DNA of 64,000 nucleotides. It comes from Hydrogenophaga sp. (GTDB lineage Bacteria; Pseudomonadota; Gammaproteobacteria; Burkholderiales; Burkholderiaceae_C). Made by a program: the position numbers and the translations under genes. Below are positions 1 through 7,019 of this stretch, in pieces; position 1 is the first letter of the stretch, and each line of letters starts with the position of its first letter. The stretch covers positions 1 to 64,000 of the forward strand of contig NZ_JAOASO010000023.1 in NCBI RefSeq assembly GCF_030158645.1. Reading direction: 5' to 3'. Under the pieces are notes generated by a model, which saw only the letters and a list, made by a program, of their open reading frames with translations, searched no databases and was not told the DNA's origin.

Positions 1-103
1 GCGCGGCCAGAAACAGGCCGTTCTGGGCGTCGCCAAAGGCGGTCTTGCCCTGGAGCTGGTGCACCAGCTCGTCGGCCAGGGCGGTGCGGGGGTAGGCGAT
101 CAT
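1..103 (-). CDS. N-terminus of a gene downstream of hsdS (truncated by window edge)
   Basis: An ATG at 103 opens a frame that runs off the left edge without a stop, giving only 34 residues that begin MIAYPRTALADELVHQL. It lies 76 bases after the end of hsdS on the same strand and has its own promoter-like sequence. The start does not resemble an HsdR N-terminus. From memory it resembles P-loop ATPases sometimes found inside type I restriction loci, but no nucleotide-binding motif is inside the visible part, so the function is not established. Confidence 0.55.
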   Translation of the reverse strand, partial: MIAYPRTALADELVHQLQGKTAFGDAQNGLFLAA

Positions 104-131
104 GTTTATCTCATTTTATGTTGACTTTGAT

Positions 132-159
132 AATTTATCGAAATCGAAATAAAAGTCAA
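132..159 (-). promoter_or_regulatory. Promoter candidate for the truncated gene at the left edge
   Basis: On the minus strand TTGACT (159-154) is followed after 16 bases by TAAATT (137-132), in a stretch far richer in A and T than its surroundings. The inverted repeat TTGACTTT (121-128) and AAAGTCAA (152-159) brackets the region and could be an operator. It would start a transcript about 20 bases before the ATG at 103. Confidence 0.4.
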
Positions 160-179
160 TAAAAGAGTGCCCTGCAGCG

Positions 180-1445
180 TCACACCAGCCGGATGCGCCC
201 GGTCAGCAGGGCCTGGGCCATGCCTTGTTTGAGCTGGCGGGCTTTGGTCAGGCGGACTTCGAGGGCAGAGATCTCAGTGTCCATGTCGGACAGGATGGTG
301 GCGATGGCGGTTTGCTCTGCGATCTCGGGAGCTCGCACAGATATTTGAGCCAAGGCGGCTGCGCTGATGTGAACAACCGCGTCCCCTTGACCTTTGCTGG
401 CCTTTTGCCGGTTGACTTCAGCGGCATTGAGCGCGTAGCCAAGAAATCGCGAATCGGAAGCCCTTGGCCGCAAGATCACGATATCGCTGCCGGCATAGGC
501 CTCAAAGTCATCCAGAAACGCGACGCACTTGCCGATGTCTTCTTTCGTTTCGCCAGACCCGGCGAACAGAATGTCCCCTTGTCGCAAAGGTGTAGCTGTT
601 GCAGCGACAGCTGGAGAAATTCCAGACTCGAAAGACCGAACGTGGTCTGTGTGGGTCGTGTAAATCTCACCGTAGCGAACGCAAGGAATGGCGCCACTTT
701 GTGCCTGTTCTCGCGTGATGCCTGAACCCTTCAAAAACGTACCTATTTCTCCCAAAGACACGGTACACCACTCAGCTTGGAATCCCGGCAAACGTCGCTG
801 GCCGGTGAGCAGTTCCTGCATCGCGCCTTGCTTGATTTGGCGCTTCTTGGCCAGCAGTTGCTCCAGCGATTCGATCAGAGCGTCGGCATCTTGGAGCGCC
901 TGAGCAATAGACTCTTGTTCCCGCTTGGGCGGTAGAACGACGCGCAGCGACTTGAAGGTGGGCATGTAGACAGTGTTGTGAATACTGCCGGCCATGAGCT
1001 TGCGCCATTCAGGAGCCATGTACCTGAACAGGTACACAAGGAAATGACTGTCAACAGCCGGACCACAAACATAGTTTGCAAAGTCCTGACTCGTGGCCAT
1101 TTCCCTACCCATCGATGTCGCTTTCCCTACCGTGGCGGTCCGCGAAAGAACAACAGTGCCCTTCGGTAGCAAACGGGCCGATGAGTTCTTCAGCCCAGCT
1201 TGCGAGATGTATTGTTGGGTCGCAAGTATCTCCAGGTCGTTCAGTGAGCCCGTGTCGTGGAGTGAAATCCAAGGAATGTTTCCACCCCAATAGGAGGGCT
1301 GCCGACGGCTCGGCGTGTGTCCGCTTTCAAGGCGAGCAACATCCGTGAGTTGCTGGTAGTTCCAGTCCACGGGGATCACACCACCTTCTGTCTGCTTATA
1401 GCCAGCCTGCACCAGGTACTTCGCATTTGGCTCGTTCAGTTCCAT
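180..1445 (-). CDS. hsdS: Type I restriction-modification specificity subunit HsdS
   Basis: A 421-residue protein with the standard HsdS plan: target recognition domain 1 (about residues 20-175), a central conserved helical region (about 180-220), target recognition domain 2 (about 225-375), and a distal helical repeat. The two helical segments are related: both contain a KKRQIKQG/KARQLKQG-type stretch followed by an LLTG motif. It decides which DNA sequence the methylase and nuclease recognise. The ATG overlaps the last 10 bases of hsdM, so translation is probably coupled. Both recognition domains look intact. The target sequence cannot be read from the protein alone. Confidence 0.93.
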   Translation of the reverse strand: MELNEPNAKYLVQAGYKQTEGGVIPVDWNYQQLTDVARLESGHTPSRRQPSYWGGNIPWISLHDTGSLNDLEILATQQYISQAGLKNSSARLLPKGTVVLSRTATVGKATSMGREMATSQDFANYVCGPAVDSHFLVYLFRYMAPEWRKLMAGSIHNTVYMPTFKSLRVVLPPKREQESIAQALQDADALIESLEQLLAKKRQIKQGAMQELLTGQRRLPGFQAEWCTVSLGEIGTFLKGSGITREQAQSGAIPCVRYGEIYTTHTDHVRSFESGISPAVAATATPLRQGDILFAGSGETKEDIGKCVAFLDDFEAYAGSDIVILRPRASDSRFLGYALNAAEVNRQKASKGQGDAVVHISAAALAQISVRAPEIAEQTAIATILSDMDTEISALEVRLTKARQLKQGMAQALLTGRIRLV

Positions 1446-3853
1446 GCGAACCCCATCCGGGCCAGATGCTCGTCCACCCGAGCCTGCAGTTCGTCGGCCC
1501 GTTTCGACACGGCAGGCAGGGGAAGGTCGTAGCGGTCAGCCAGCTCTTTCACCCGCTGCGTCAGGCTCTGGGTGATGCGGTTCAGTTCGGCGTGCATGGA
1601 GGTGTCCAGCGCTGCGAGCCATTTTTCATCCACTACCAAGGTCTGGATCTCGGCTTCGCTCAGGCGCGGGTAGTGGTCGTGGGCCAGTTTGTCCACGTGA
1701 GCGTCCAGCTCCTTGAGGGTTTTCTTGAGCTGGGCTTCTTGCTCGCTGAGCTGCAGCCACTGCCGGAGCACGCCGGCTTCGTCTTGCGCGTCGGCGTCGC
1801 GCTGAATCTCTTTCAGCCGTGCGCTCACCTGGGCCTTGTTCACCTTGTCCAGCTCGGCAAAGGCGCCTTCGTCGCCGCCGTGTTCTTCTTCCAGCTCGGC
1901 GAGCTGGGCGGCCATGGCGTCGAGCTGAGCGCTCATCTCGTTCATGAGCGCCTGCTCTTTGGCGTAGTACCGCGCCACCAGCGTGGCCTTGGACACCAGA
2001 TCGCAGGCCCAGCCCTTGTCCACCTGCTTGCCGGGTTTTCCGTCCTTGCCCTTCTTGGTTTCGATCACGCGGTAGGTGGCGGCCTTCCAGCCGTCGGCCG
2101 CCAGCAGGTAGGCGTCGTCTTGCCAGGTGCTAGCCCACAGGTCCATGAGGCGCTGGTACACGTCGTAGGCGTTGAGCAGCGGTTGGCCCTGGTAATGGGC
2201 CAGCAGGTCTTCGGCCAGCTCCACGATCAAAGCCTTGGGTTTGAAGCCAGGCTTGAGCTTTCTCAGGCGCTGGCTGGCGCGGCTGCGCCAGGCGTCAAAG
2301 TGCGCGGCCATGCGCTGGGTGTAGGCCACGAACTCGGGGTGCTGGTAGATGCTGGTCTGGATGGCGGCTTTGTCCACCGCCAGAGCCAGGTAGCCGGGGC
2401 GCAGCGGCGCGAAGAGGGCCGCGCGCAGCTGCGGGCAGGTGGCCCAGTAGGCCTGCAGCGCGTCCACATCGGCCTGGGGAATGCCGCCGCGCAGGTGGCC
2501 TTCAATGTCTTGCTGGTCTTCGGTCTGGCGGTTTTGCAGGTAGCGCGGCAGGTTGAGGTTGAAGTCGTTCTTTTCGATCTCGGCCAGGGGCACGAGGCGC
2601 GCGTAGGTGGGGTCGCTGCCGTCCTGCTTGCTGTAGGCGTCCACGATGCGGTGGATGTCTTGCTCGCGCAGGCGGTTCTTGGGGCCGTCTTTCATGAAGG
2701 CGGCGCTGCCGTCCACCATGAAGATGCCGCGCCGGGCCTGCGCGTCCTGCTTGTCGATGACGACGATGCAGGCCGGGATGCCGGTGCCAAAGAACAGGTT
2801 GGCCGGCAGGCCGATGATGCCTTGGATGAGCCCACGGCGAACGAGGTTCTTGCGGATCTCGGCTTCGGCATTGCCCCGGAACAGCACGCCATGCGGCAGG
2901 ATGCAGGCGGCTTTGCCCTGGGGCTTGAGCGAGCGGATGATGTGCAGCAGGTAGGCGTAGTCGCCCTGTTTGGTGGGCGGGATGCCAAAGCCCTTGAAGC
3001 GCTCAAACTTGTCGTTGTCGGGCGTGAGGCCGGTGCTCCAGCGCTTGTCTGAAAACGGCGGGTTCGCGACCACGTAGTCGAAGGTCTTGAGCGCAGCGCC
3101 GTCGAGGTGCTTGGGGTTGGCCAGGGTGTTGCCCTGGGTGATGAGGGCGCTGGCGTTGTTGTGCAGCACCATGTTCATCTGCGCCAGGCCGCTGGTGGCT
3201 TCGTCCATTTCTTGCCCGTACAGCGTGACCGGGGTGGGCGCGGCGTCGGCCACTTTCAAGAGCAGCGATCCGGACCCGCAGGTCGGGTCGTACACGGTGG
3301 TGTCGGGCGTGGTCTTGGCCTGGTGGATACCAATGACCTGCGCCAGGATACGGCTGACTTCGGCGGGTGTGTAGAACTGGCCTTTGCTCTTGCCGCTCTC
3401 GGTGGCGAAGTGGCGCATGAGGAATTCGTACGCGTCACCCAGGATGTCGTCACCATCGGCCCGGTTCTTGGAAAAATCGAGCGCCGGGTTTTCAAAGATG
3501 GCGATCAGGTTGCCCAGCTTCTCGACCATTTCCTTGCCCTGGCCGAGCAGAGCGGTGTCGTTGAAGTCGGCCTTGAGACGGATCTTGTTGGCTTTCTCAA
3601 GCGGCTGCAGGATGTGCTTGTTGATCTGGTCGCCAATGTCGGACTTACCCTTGAGGGCCACCATGTCTGCAAAGCTGGCGCCAGCGGGAATCTGGATTGC
3701 GGCGAAGGGCTGGCCCGCAAATTTGTCGCTGATGTATTTGATGAACAGCAGGACCAGCACGTAGTCCTTGTACTGACTGGCGTCCATGCCCCCGCGCAGC
3801 TCGTCGCACGAGGCCCAGAGGGAGGAATACAGCTCGGATTTCTTGATGGCCAT
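1436..3853 (-). CDS. hsdM: Type I restriction-modification DNA methyltransferase HsdM
   Basis: This N6-adenine methyltransferase has 805 residues when started at the ATG at 3853 (MAIKKSELYSSLW), a start familiar from HsdM proteins. The open frame extends to 4117, but the extra 88 residues are unlike the family. The SAM-binding motif DPTCGSGS is near residues 189-196 and the catalytic NPPF is at 264-267. It is longer than the roughly 500-residue classical HsdM. The C-terminal 300 residues are rich in Glu, Gln and Lys heptads and look coiled-coil, a feature of a known longer HsdM subgroup. No Shine-Dalgarno sequence precedes the start. A terminator-like hairpin ends nine bases upstream. Confidence 0.93.
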   Translation of the reverse strand: MAIKKSELYSSLWASCDELRGGMDASQYKDYVLVLLFIKYISDKFAGQPFAAIQIPAGASFADMVALKGKSDIGDQINKHILQPLEKANKIRLKADFNDTALLGQGKEMVEKLGNLIAIFENPALDFSKNRADGDDILGDAYEFLMRHFATESGKSKGQFYTPAEVSRILAQVIGIHQAKTTPDTTVYDPTCGSGSLLLKVADAAPTPVTLYGQEMDEATSGLAQMNMVLHNNASALITQGNTLANPKHLDGAALKTFDYVVANPPFSDKRWSTGLTPDNDKFERFKGFGIPPTKQGDYAYLLHIIRSLKPQGKAACILPHGVLFRGNAEAEIRKNLVRRGLIQGIIGLPANLFFGTGIPACIVVIDKQDAQARRGIFMVDGSAAFMKDGPKNRLREQDIHRIVDAYSKQDGSDPTYARLVPLAEIEKNDFNLNLPRYLQNRQTEDQQDIEGHLRGGIPQADVDALQAYWATCPQLRAALFAPLRPGYLALAVDKAAIQTSIYQHPEFVAYTQRMAAHFDAWRSRASQRLRKLKPGFKPKALIVELAEDLLAHYQGQPLLNAYDVYQRLMDLWASTWQDDAYLLAADGWKAATYRVIETKKGKDGKPGKQVDKGWACDLVSKATLVARYYAKEQALMNEMSAQLDAMAAQLAELEEEHGGDEGAFAELDKVNKAQVSARLKEIQRDADAQDEAGVLRQWLQLSEQEAQLKKTLKELDAHVDKLAHDHYPRLSEAEIQTLVVDEKWLAALDTSMHAELNRITQSLTQRVKELADRYDLPLPAVSKRADELQARVDEHLARMGFAWN

Positions 3854-3862
3854 GGAGAACAC

Positions 3863-3885
3863 AAAAAAGGTGCCTTTGGGCACCT
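3863..3885 (-). terminator. Intrinsic terminator-like hairpin just before hsdM
   Basis: On the minus strand AGGTGCC and GGCACCT form a perfect 7-bp stem with a CAAA loop, directly followed by a run of T (3868-3863). The T run ends nine bases before the hsdM ATG. Any transcript entering hsdM from upstream must pass through it, so it could act as an attenuator or mask the start. It could also be the terminator of the DUF1173 remnant or of the regulator gene. Confidence 0.6.
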
Positions 3886-3950
3886 GAAAAAACTGGGTTA
3901 ACCGGAGGAATGTTACGGCAGCGGGATGGCCGGTTGCCTGTGCTGTGGTA

Positions 3951-4190
3951 CGACAGGGCGGGCATTTCACATTCTGTGGTGTTCCACCGCCAGAGGGACG
4001 TGTTATCAGGGGTGGTCTGCGCCATGAAATCGGGCGGTAAGGGATCGTCATGGCCATGGTCGGGGACGATGAGCAGGGGCCGTGGAGCATCGCCACAGTC
4101 CAGCAGACTGACTGCAACCAAGGGCTGATCGGGCGCTTCGTTGTCTAGGAGCCCGTTAATAAAGCTTCGACCGTTTCGCACAATTGCGCC
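3951..4190 (-). pseudogene. Remnant of a DUF1173-family gene (C-terminal part)
   Basis: The minus-strand frame between the regulator and hsdM reads NGRSFINGLL, then VSLLDCGDAPRPLLIV, then SLWRWNTTECEMP. It aligns in order with the C-terminus of the intact DUF1173 protein at 10501-11844 (EGRSFIKCL, SASLTDCGASPHFLII, PWVWNALVEPLPKIP). The rest of the roughly 450-residue protein is missing and no proper start exists. Identity to the intact copy is only moderate, so it is not a fresh duplicate but a relic of another element. The frame stays open into hsdM, but the sequence after about 3950 no longer looks like the family. Confidence 0.6.
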
Positions 4191-4231
4191 CATAGGTTGT
4201 ATCTCATGGCTTCGCAATTTTTCAGTATTTT

Positions 4232-5188
4232 CTAGCTCCGACGCGCGCGTACTTGGGGGGAATCTTCGGTAACGGGATGTACATAACCAGGTGCCAGCTT
4301 TGCGCTGTCTGACCCATACAGCGAGAGCGGATCTTTAAGCCAGAGCGCGTGTTCATTCCAAGGCTCACTATGGTCTGGCGAACAATCCACCGCCCACAAC
4401 CTAAGCATGTATCCAGCCAGCGCAGCACGAACTGTTGCCCTCAACACGCCGTCTATCATTCGATAGTCTCTGACCACAACGTCAGGCATTTTGTGGTCGG
4501 GGTGAACCACCAAATCAAGTTCCATGATCCGACTCCACTGGGCATCGAATTCAGCGGTCTCCTCCCGCGTCACCTGACTGTCCGCCAAGACAACAGGGTT
4601 CTCCATGCGCGTGGGAACAAAGTCTAGAAACTTCTTCCGCTTGCGATCGAATGCGCGTACGTGCCATCGCGCGCCGCTATTCACCAAGGCAAGGGGAACG
4701 ATCTCGCGCACACCGCCACCACTGGTGACCGAGTAGTAGGTGAGGCGCAAAGGCTTTCTCAGGTTGATCGCGCGCGTAACCGGCGCTAGAACGGACATCG
4801 CCGGCAAGCTCAGTGGGATGGGGTATTCGCAGGGAAGCATGCTCATGGGATGGTCAGCTCCACCATCGCCAAAGCCTTGTGAGAGAGCTGTCAAAACCCT
4901 TTGGGGCGCGTGCTCAAAGAGTGGGACAAATTCGGCACTGGGCTTGTAGACCTTGCCAATCCCGTCGAAGTCCAGGTTTGCAGGAGCGAGCTCCCGATAC
5001 AAGGCGATGTCTCGTGTGGCTGCAGCGGGTCCGGTGCCAAATCGCTCCGTCACATCCGAACGCCGCAGCTTGCCCAGAAAGTACGCGGCGAAATCGATGT
5101 ACGAAAGCCGGTCTTGCTGCGCGCGTGACATGCCCTCCAGGCGGAGCGCGACATCGATTGCTTGGCGTTCTGACATGCCGCGCATCAT
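4232..5188 (-). CDS. WYL-domain transcriptional regulator of the BrxR/CapW type
   Basis: A 318-residue protein. Residues 25-85 form a winged helix ending in IALYRELAPANLDFD, a hallmark of the BrxR/CapW family of defence-associated repressors as I recall it. Residues 135-200 form a WYL-type ligand-sensing domain in which the WYL triplet reads WHV (residues 175-177). The rest matches the C-terminal dimerisation extension. Family members bind inverted repeats at the promoters of BREX, CBASS and other defence loci and release them on infection. The gene is divergent from the two-lipase cluster across a repeat-rich gap and lies upstream of hsdM on the same strand. Alternative ATGs at 5185 and 5176 exist. 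None has a strong ribosome-binding site. Confidence 0.85.
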   Translation of the reverse strand: MMRGMSERQAIDVALRLEGMSRAQQDRLSYIDFAAYFLGKLRRSDVTERFGTGPAAATRDIALYRELAPANLDFDGIGKVYKPSAEFVPLFEHAPQRVLTALSQGFGDGGADHPMSMLPCEYPIPLSLPAMSVLAPVTRAINLRKPLRLTYYSVTSGGGVREIVPLALVNSGARWHVRAFDRKRKKFLDFVPTRMENPVVLADSQVTREETAEFDAQWSRIMELDLVVHPDHKMPDVVVRDYRMIDGVLRATVRAALAGYMLRLWAVDCSPDHSEPWNEHALWLKDPLSLYGSDSAKLAPGYVHPVTEDSPQVRARRS

Positions 5189-5203
5189 ACATCTGGGGGA
5201 GTC

Positions 5204-5259
5204 GTGGTCAGATCACCACCATGCCTTGGCATGATCATTTTGATGATATAACATCGTCA
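5204..5259. promoter_or_regulatory. Divergent promoter region with stacked inverted repeats
   Basis: Rightward, TTGGCA (5226-5231) and TATAAC (5247-5252) form a promoter candidate with a short 15-base spacer. Overlapping it are CATGCC-TT-GGCATG (5220-5233, perfect), ATGATCAT (5231-5238, perfect) and TGATGAT-5-ATCGTCA (5241-5259, one mismatch). GTGGT-6-ACCAC lies at 5204-5219. The region separates a BrxR/CapW-type repressor from the two-lipase cluster, so these are the natural operator candidates. Which one is bound cannot be told from sequence. Confidence 0.5.
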
Positions 5260-5286
5260 TTACGAACTTCATCCGAGATCTATCCC

Positions 5287-5598
5287 ATGTACGAATCCAC
5301 CATGACCTTCTTTTTATCTCGCCCACGCCTGCTTGTTTCGTGCGGCAGGACGCTGATGAAGGCGGCTGCCTATCTGGCGCTGTTGGGGCTGATCGGCCAA
5401 GTCATGAAATCGGTGATGTCTGTCACAGGACGCATTTCCCAGACTCCACCAGTGCAAAGTCTTGCGGAAGCCTACGGCGCAGGTGTCACATGGTTCATAC
5501 CTGAGGGGTTGATCGGCTTTGCCGTCGTGTTGATCTTGGCCGTCACAGGACTGAGTGCCATTCGATTGGGCACAGAACTCGACCGCATGAGCCGCTAG
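5287..5598 (+). CDS. Small two-helix membrane protein, unknown function
   Basis: A 103-residue protein with two hydrophobic segments (about residues 13-45 and 72-95) separated by a short polar loop, so it is probably an inner-membrane protein with both ends on the same side. I recognise no family. It is the first gene of the cluster transcribed away from the BrxR/CapW-type regulator and sits 61 bases before the phospholipase C-like gene. Start is taken at the ATG at 5287; the ATG at 5302 is possible. Its position suggests a membrane anchor or partner for the lipases, which is inference. Confidence 0.6.
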   Translation: MYESTMTFFLSRPRLLVSCGRTLMKAAAYLALLGLIGQVMKSVMSVTGRISQTPPVQSLAEAYGAGVTWFIPEGLIGFAVVLILAVTGLSAIRLGTELDRMSR

Positions 5599-5659
5599 AC
5601 CGCGCAGCAGCTCCACCCGAAACAAATCACGACCAACTTAACCCTGAGAAAGAACGCTC

Positions 5660-6589
5660 ATGTCCGGCGCCTACACCCATCTTGCGATCGCCAATGACGC
5701 ACGCCCTTTGGCGGCAAGGGCTGGCCTGCGCAGCAGTACGCTGAAGTCCCTCGGGCTTCACCTGAAGTACGTTGAGCTTGGTGCCGTGAGTCCGGACTAC
5801 CCATACCTCTGCCTGGATCGGCGGCAAACGGTTTGGGCAGACTTGATGCATTACACGAGCACGGCAAGGCTTGTGCGTGCCGCGGTCAGTGCTGTTCACA
5901 AGCTGCCGCCTGACCTTCAACCACAGGCGACTGCTTGGTTGTTCGGGTTTGCTGCGCACATAACGACTGACATGACGATCCATCCCGTGGTCGAACTGAA
6001 AGTCGGTCCTTACAAAGGAAACGAAGCCGCACATCGACGGTGCGAGATGCATCAGGACGCATACATATTTCCTCGAGTGATGAACGCTGGGGCGACCAAC
6101 CTCACGGAACATCTGAGTACGGGAATCGCGGCATGCTGCGATGGGCAGGATGAAGATCGTCTCCACAAGGCGGTAGAGCAAGTCTGGCTTTCGATGCTGA
6201 AAGACACCTACCCAGACAGGTTCGCAAAAGAGCCCCCAACACCGAGCGCCTGGCATTCAGGCTTCAAAGGCATTGTGACGTCGCTCTCGAAGGCCAATCA
6301 CCTGTTTCCTTTCTCCCGGCATGTCACGGCGAACGCTGGCCTGACCTACCCACCGGAGCGCGACGTTGACAAACAGTACCTCGAGGATCTGGCCACGCCC
6401 GAAGGGCCCAAGAGCTTCGACGAAATCTACGCCAAAGCGCGCGACAACGTCCTCGCCATTTGGAAAGGACTCGATGATGCGTTGATCCTCGGAAATTCAC
6501 CCGAACTGGACCGACTTGAAGACTGGAACCTCGACACAGGACGAAGCGTTTCGACTGGACAACTTGTCTTTTGGGGGAACTCAAAATGA
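5660..6589 (+). CDS. Zinc-dependent phospholipase C-family protein
   Basis: A 309-residue protein that begins with the family-type start MSGAYTHLAIA. It carries the expected pattern of potential metal ligands: His7, Asp46 in GAVSPDYPYL, Asp61 and His64 (WADLMHY), His100 and Asp104 with His108 (AAHITTDMTIHP), and His125, His131 and Asp133 further on. This is the fold of the bacterial zinc-dependent phospholipase C family, which cleaves phospholipid headgroups. No secretion signal is visible, so it would act in the cytoplasm or be exported another way. The stop overlaps the start of the lipoprotein gene (ATGATG), which indicates one operon. Confidence 0.75.
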   Translation: MSGAYTHLAIANDARPLAARAGLRSSTLKSLGLHLKYVELGAVSPDYPYLCLDRRQTVWADLMHYTSTARLVRAAVSAVHKLPPDLQPQATAWLFGFAAHITTDMTIHPVVELKVGPYKGNEAAHRRCEMHQDAYIFPRVMNAGATNLTEHLSTGIAACCDGQDEDRLHKAVEQVWLSMLKDTYPDRFAKEPPTPSAWHSGFKGIVTSLSKANHLFPFSRHVTANAGLTYPPERDVDKQYLEDLATPEGPKSFDEIYAKARDNVLAIWKGLDDALILGNSPELDRLEDWNLDTGRSVSTGQLVFWGNSK

Positions 6590-6999
6590 TGCTGGTGCGA
6601 AAAGCAGCCGCGCTGTTTGCGGCACTCACCCTGCTGAGCTGTGCAACCCAGACAGACGAGCGGGAGATGAACTACCTCGCGTCAGCGCTCACCAAGATAT
6701 CTGCCGCGGTCGACGCAACTGTTCGATACGGCGCACTCGCACCCAACGTCACAGACGACCAGGTTTTGGAGATGGCAACTTCACAAGATCCAGCGCTACT
6801 GAAGAACTTCGCAGGTCAGACCGTCCGCGTGATTCGGCAAGGTGAAAACTCGGCCGTGCTTGTCTGTGAACGCGTCACTGGCAAGGCCTTGCTTGAGGAT
6901 GCCGGGTGCACAGCAAAAATGGACCTGCATCGATGGAACATGGCGGCAACGCGAACCTGCGAACCCGTTCTTGATTTGAATCGAGTTTGCGGTCAATAA
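6586..6999 (+). CDS. Small lipoprotein encoded between two lipase-like genes
   Basis: A 137-residue protein with a clear lipoprotein signal: charged start, hydrophobic core and the lipobox LLSC with Cys19. It should therefore be exported and lipid-anchored. The mature part has five further cysteines (two near residues 104-111 and three near 127-136), suggesting disulfides. Family unknown. A GGGGGA ribosome-binding site precedes the ATG at 6586, which overlaps the previous stop. Type VI lipase effectors of the Tle1 kind are often paired with lipoprotein immunity proteins, so an immunity role against the next gene is possible but unproven. Confidence 0.7.
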   Translation: MMLVRKAAALFAALTLLSCATQTDEREMNYLASALTKISAAVDATVRYGALAPNVTDDQVLEMATSQDPALLKNFAGQTVRVIRQGENSAVLVCERVTGKALLEDAGCTAKMDLHRWNMAATRTCEPVLDLNRVCGQ

Positions 7000-7019
7000 A
7001 AAAGGGCAGGGAGTTCCAA

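Noticed and set aside
1-103. Start of hsdR
   Set aside because: The N-terminal residues do not resemble HsdR and a separate promoter precedes it.
1427-3052. 541-codon rightward open frame opposite hsdM and hsdS
   Set aside because: It is the complement of clear hsdM/hsdS coding sequence, with repetitive Val/Gly/Leu/His content typical of GC-rich shadow frames.
3854-4117. 88-residue N-terminal extension of HsdM
   Set aside because: Cysteine- and proline-rich, unlike the family, and overlaps the DUF1173 relic in another frame. MAIKKSELYSSLW is the usual start.
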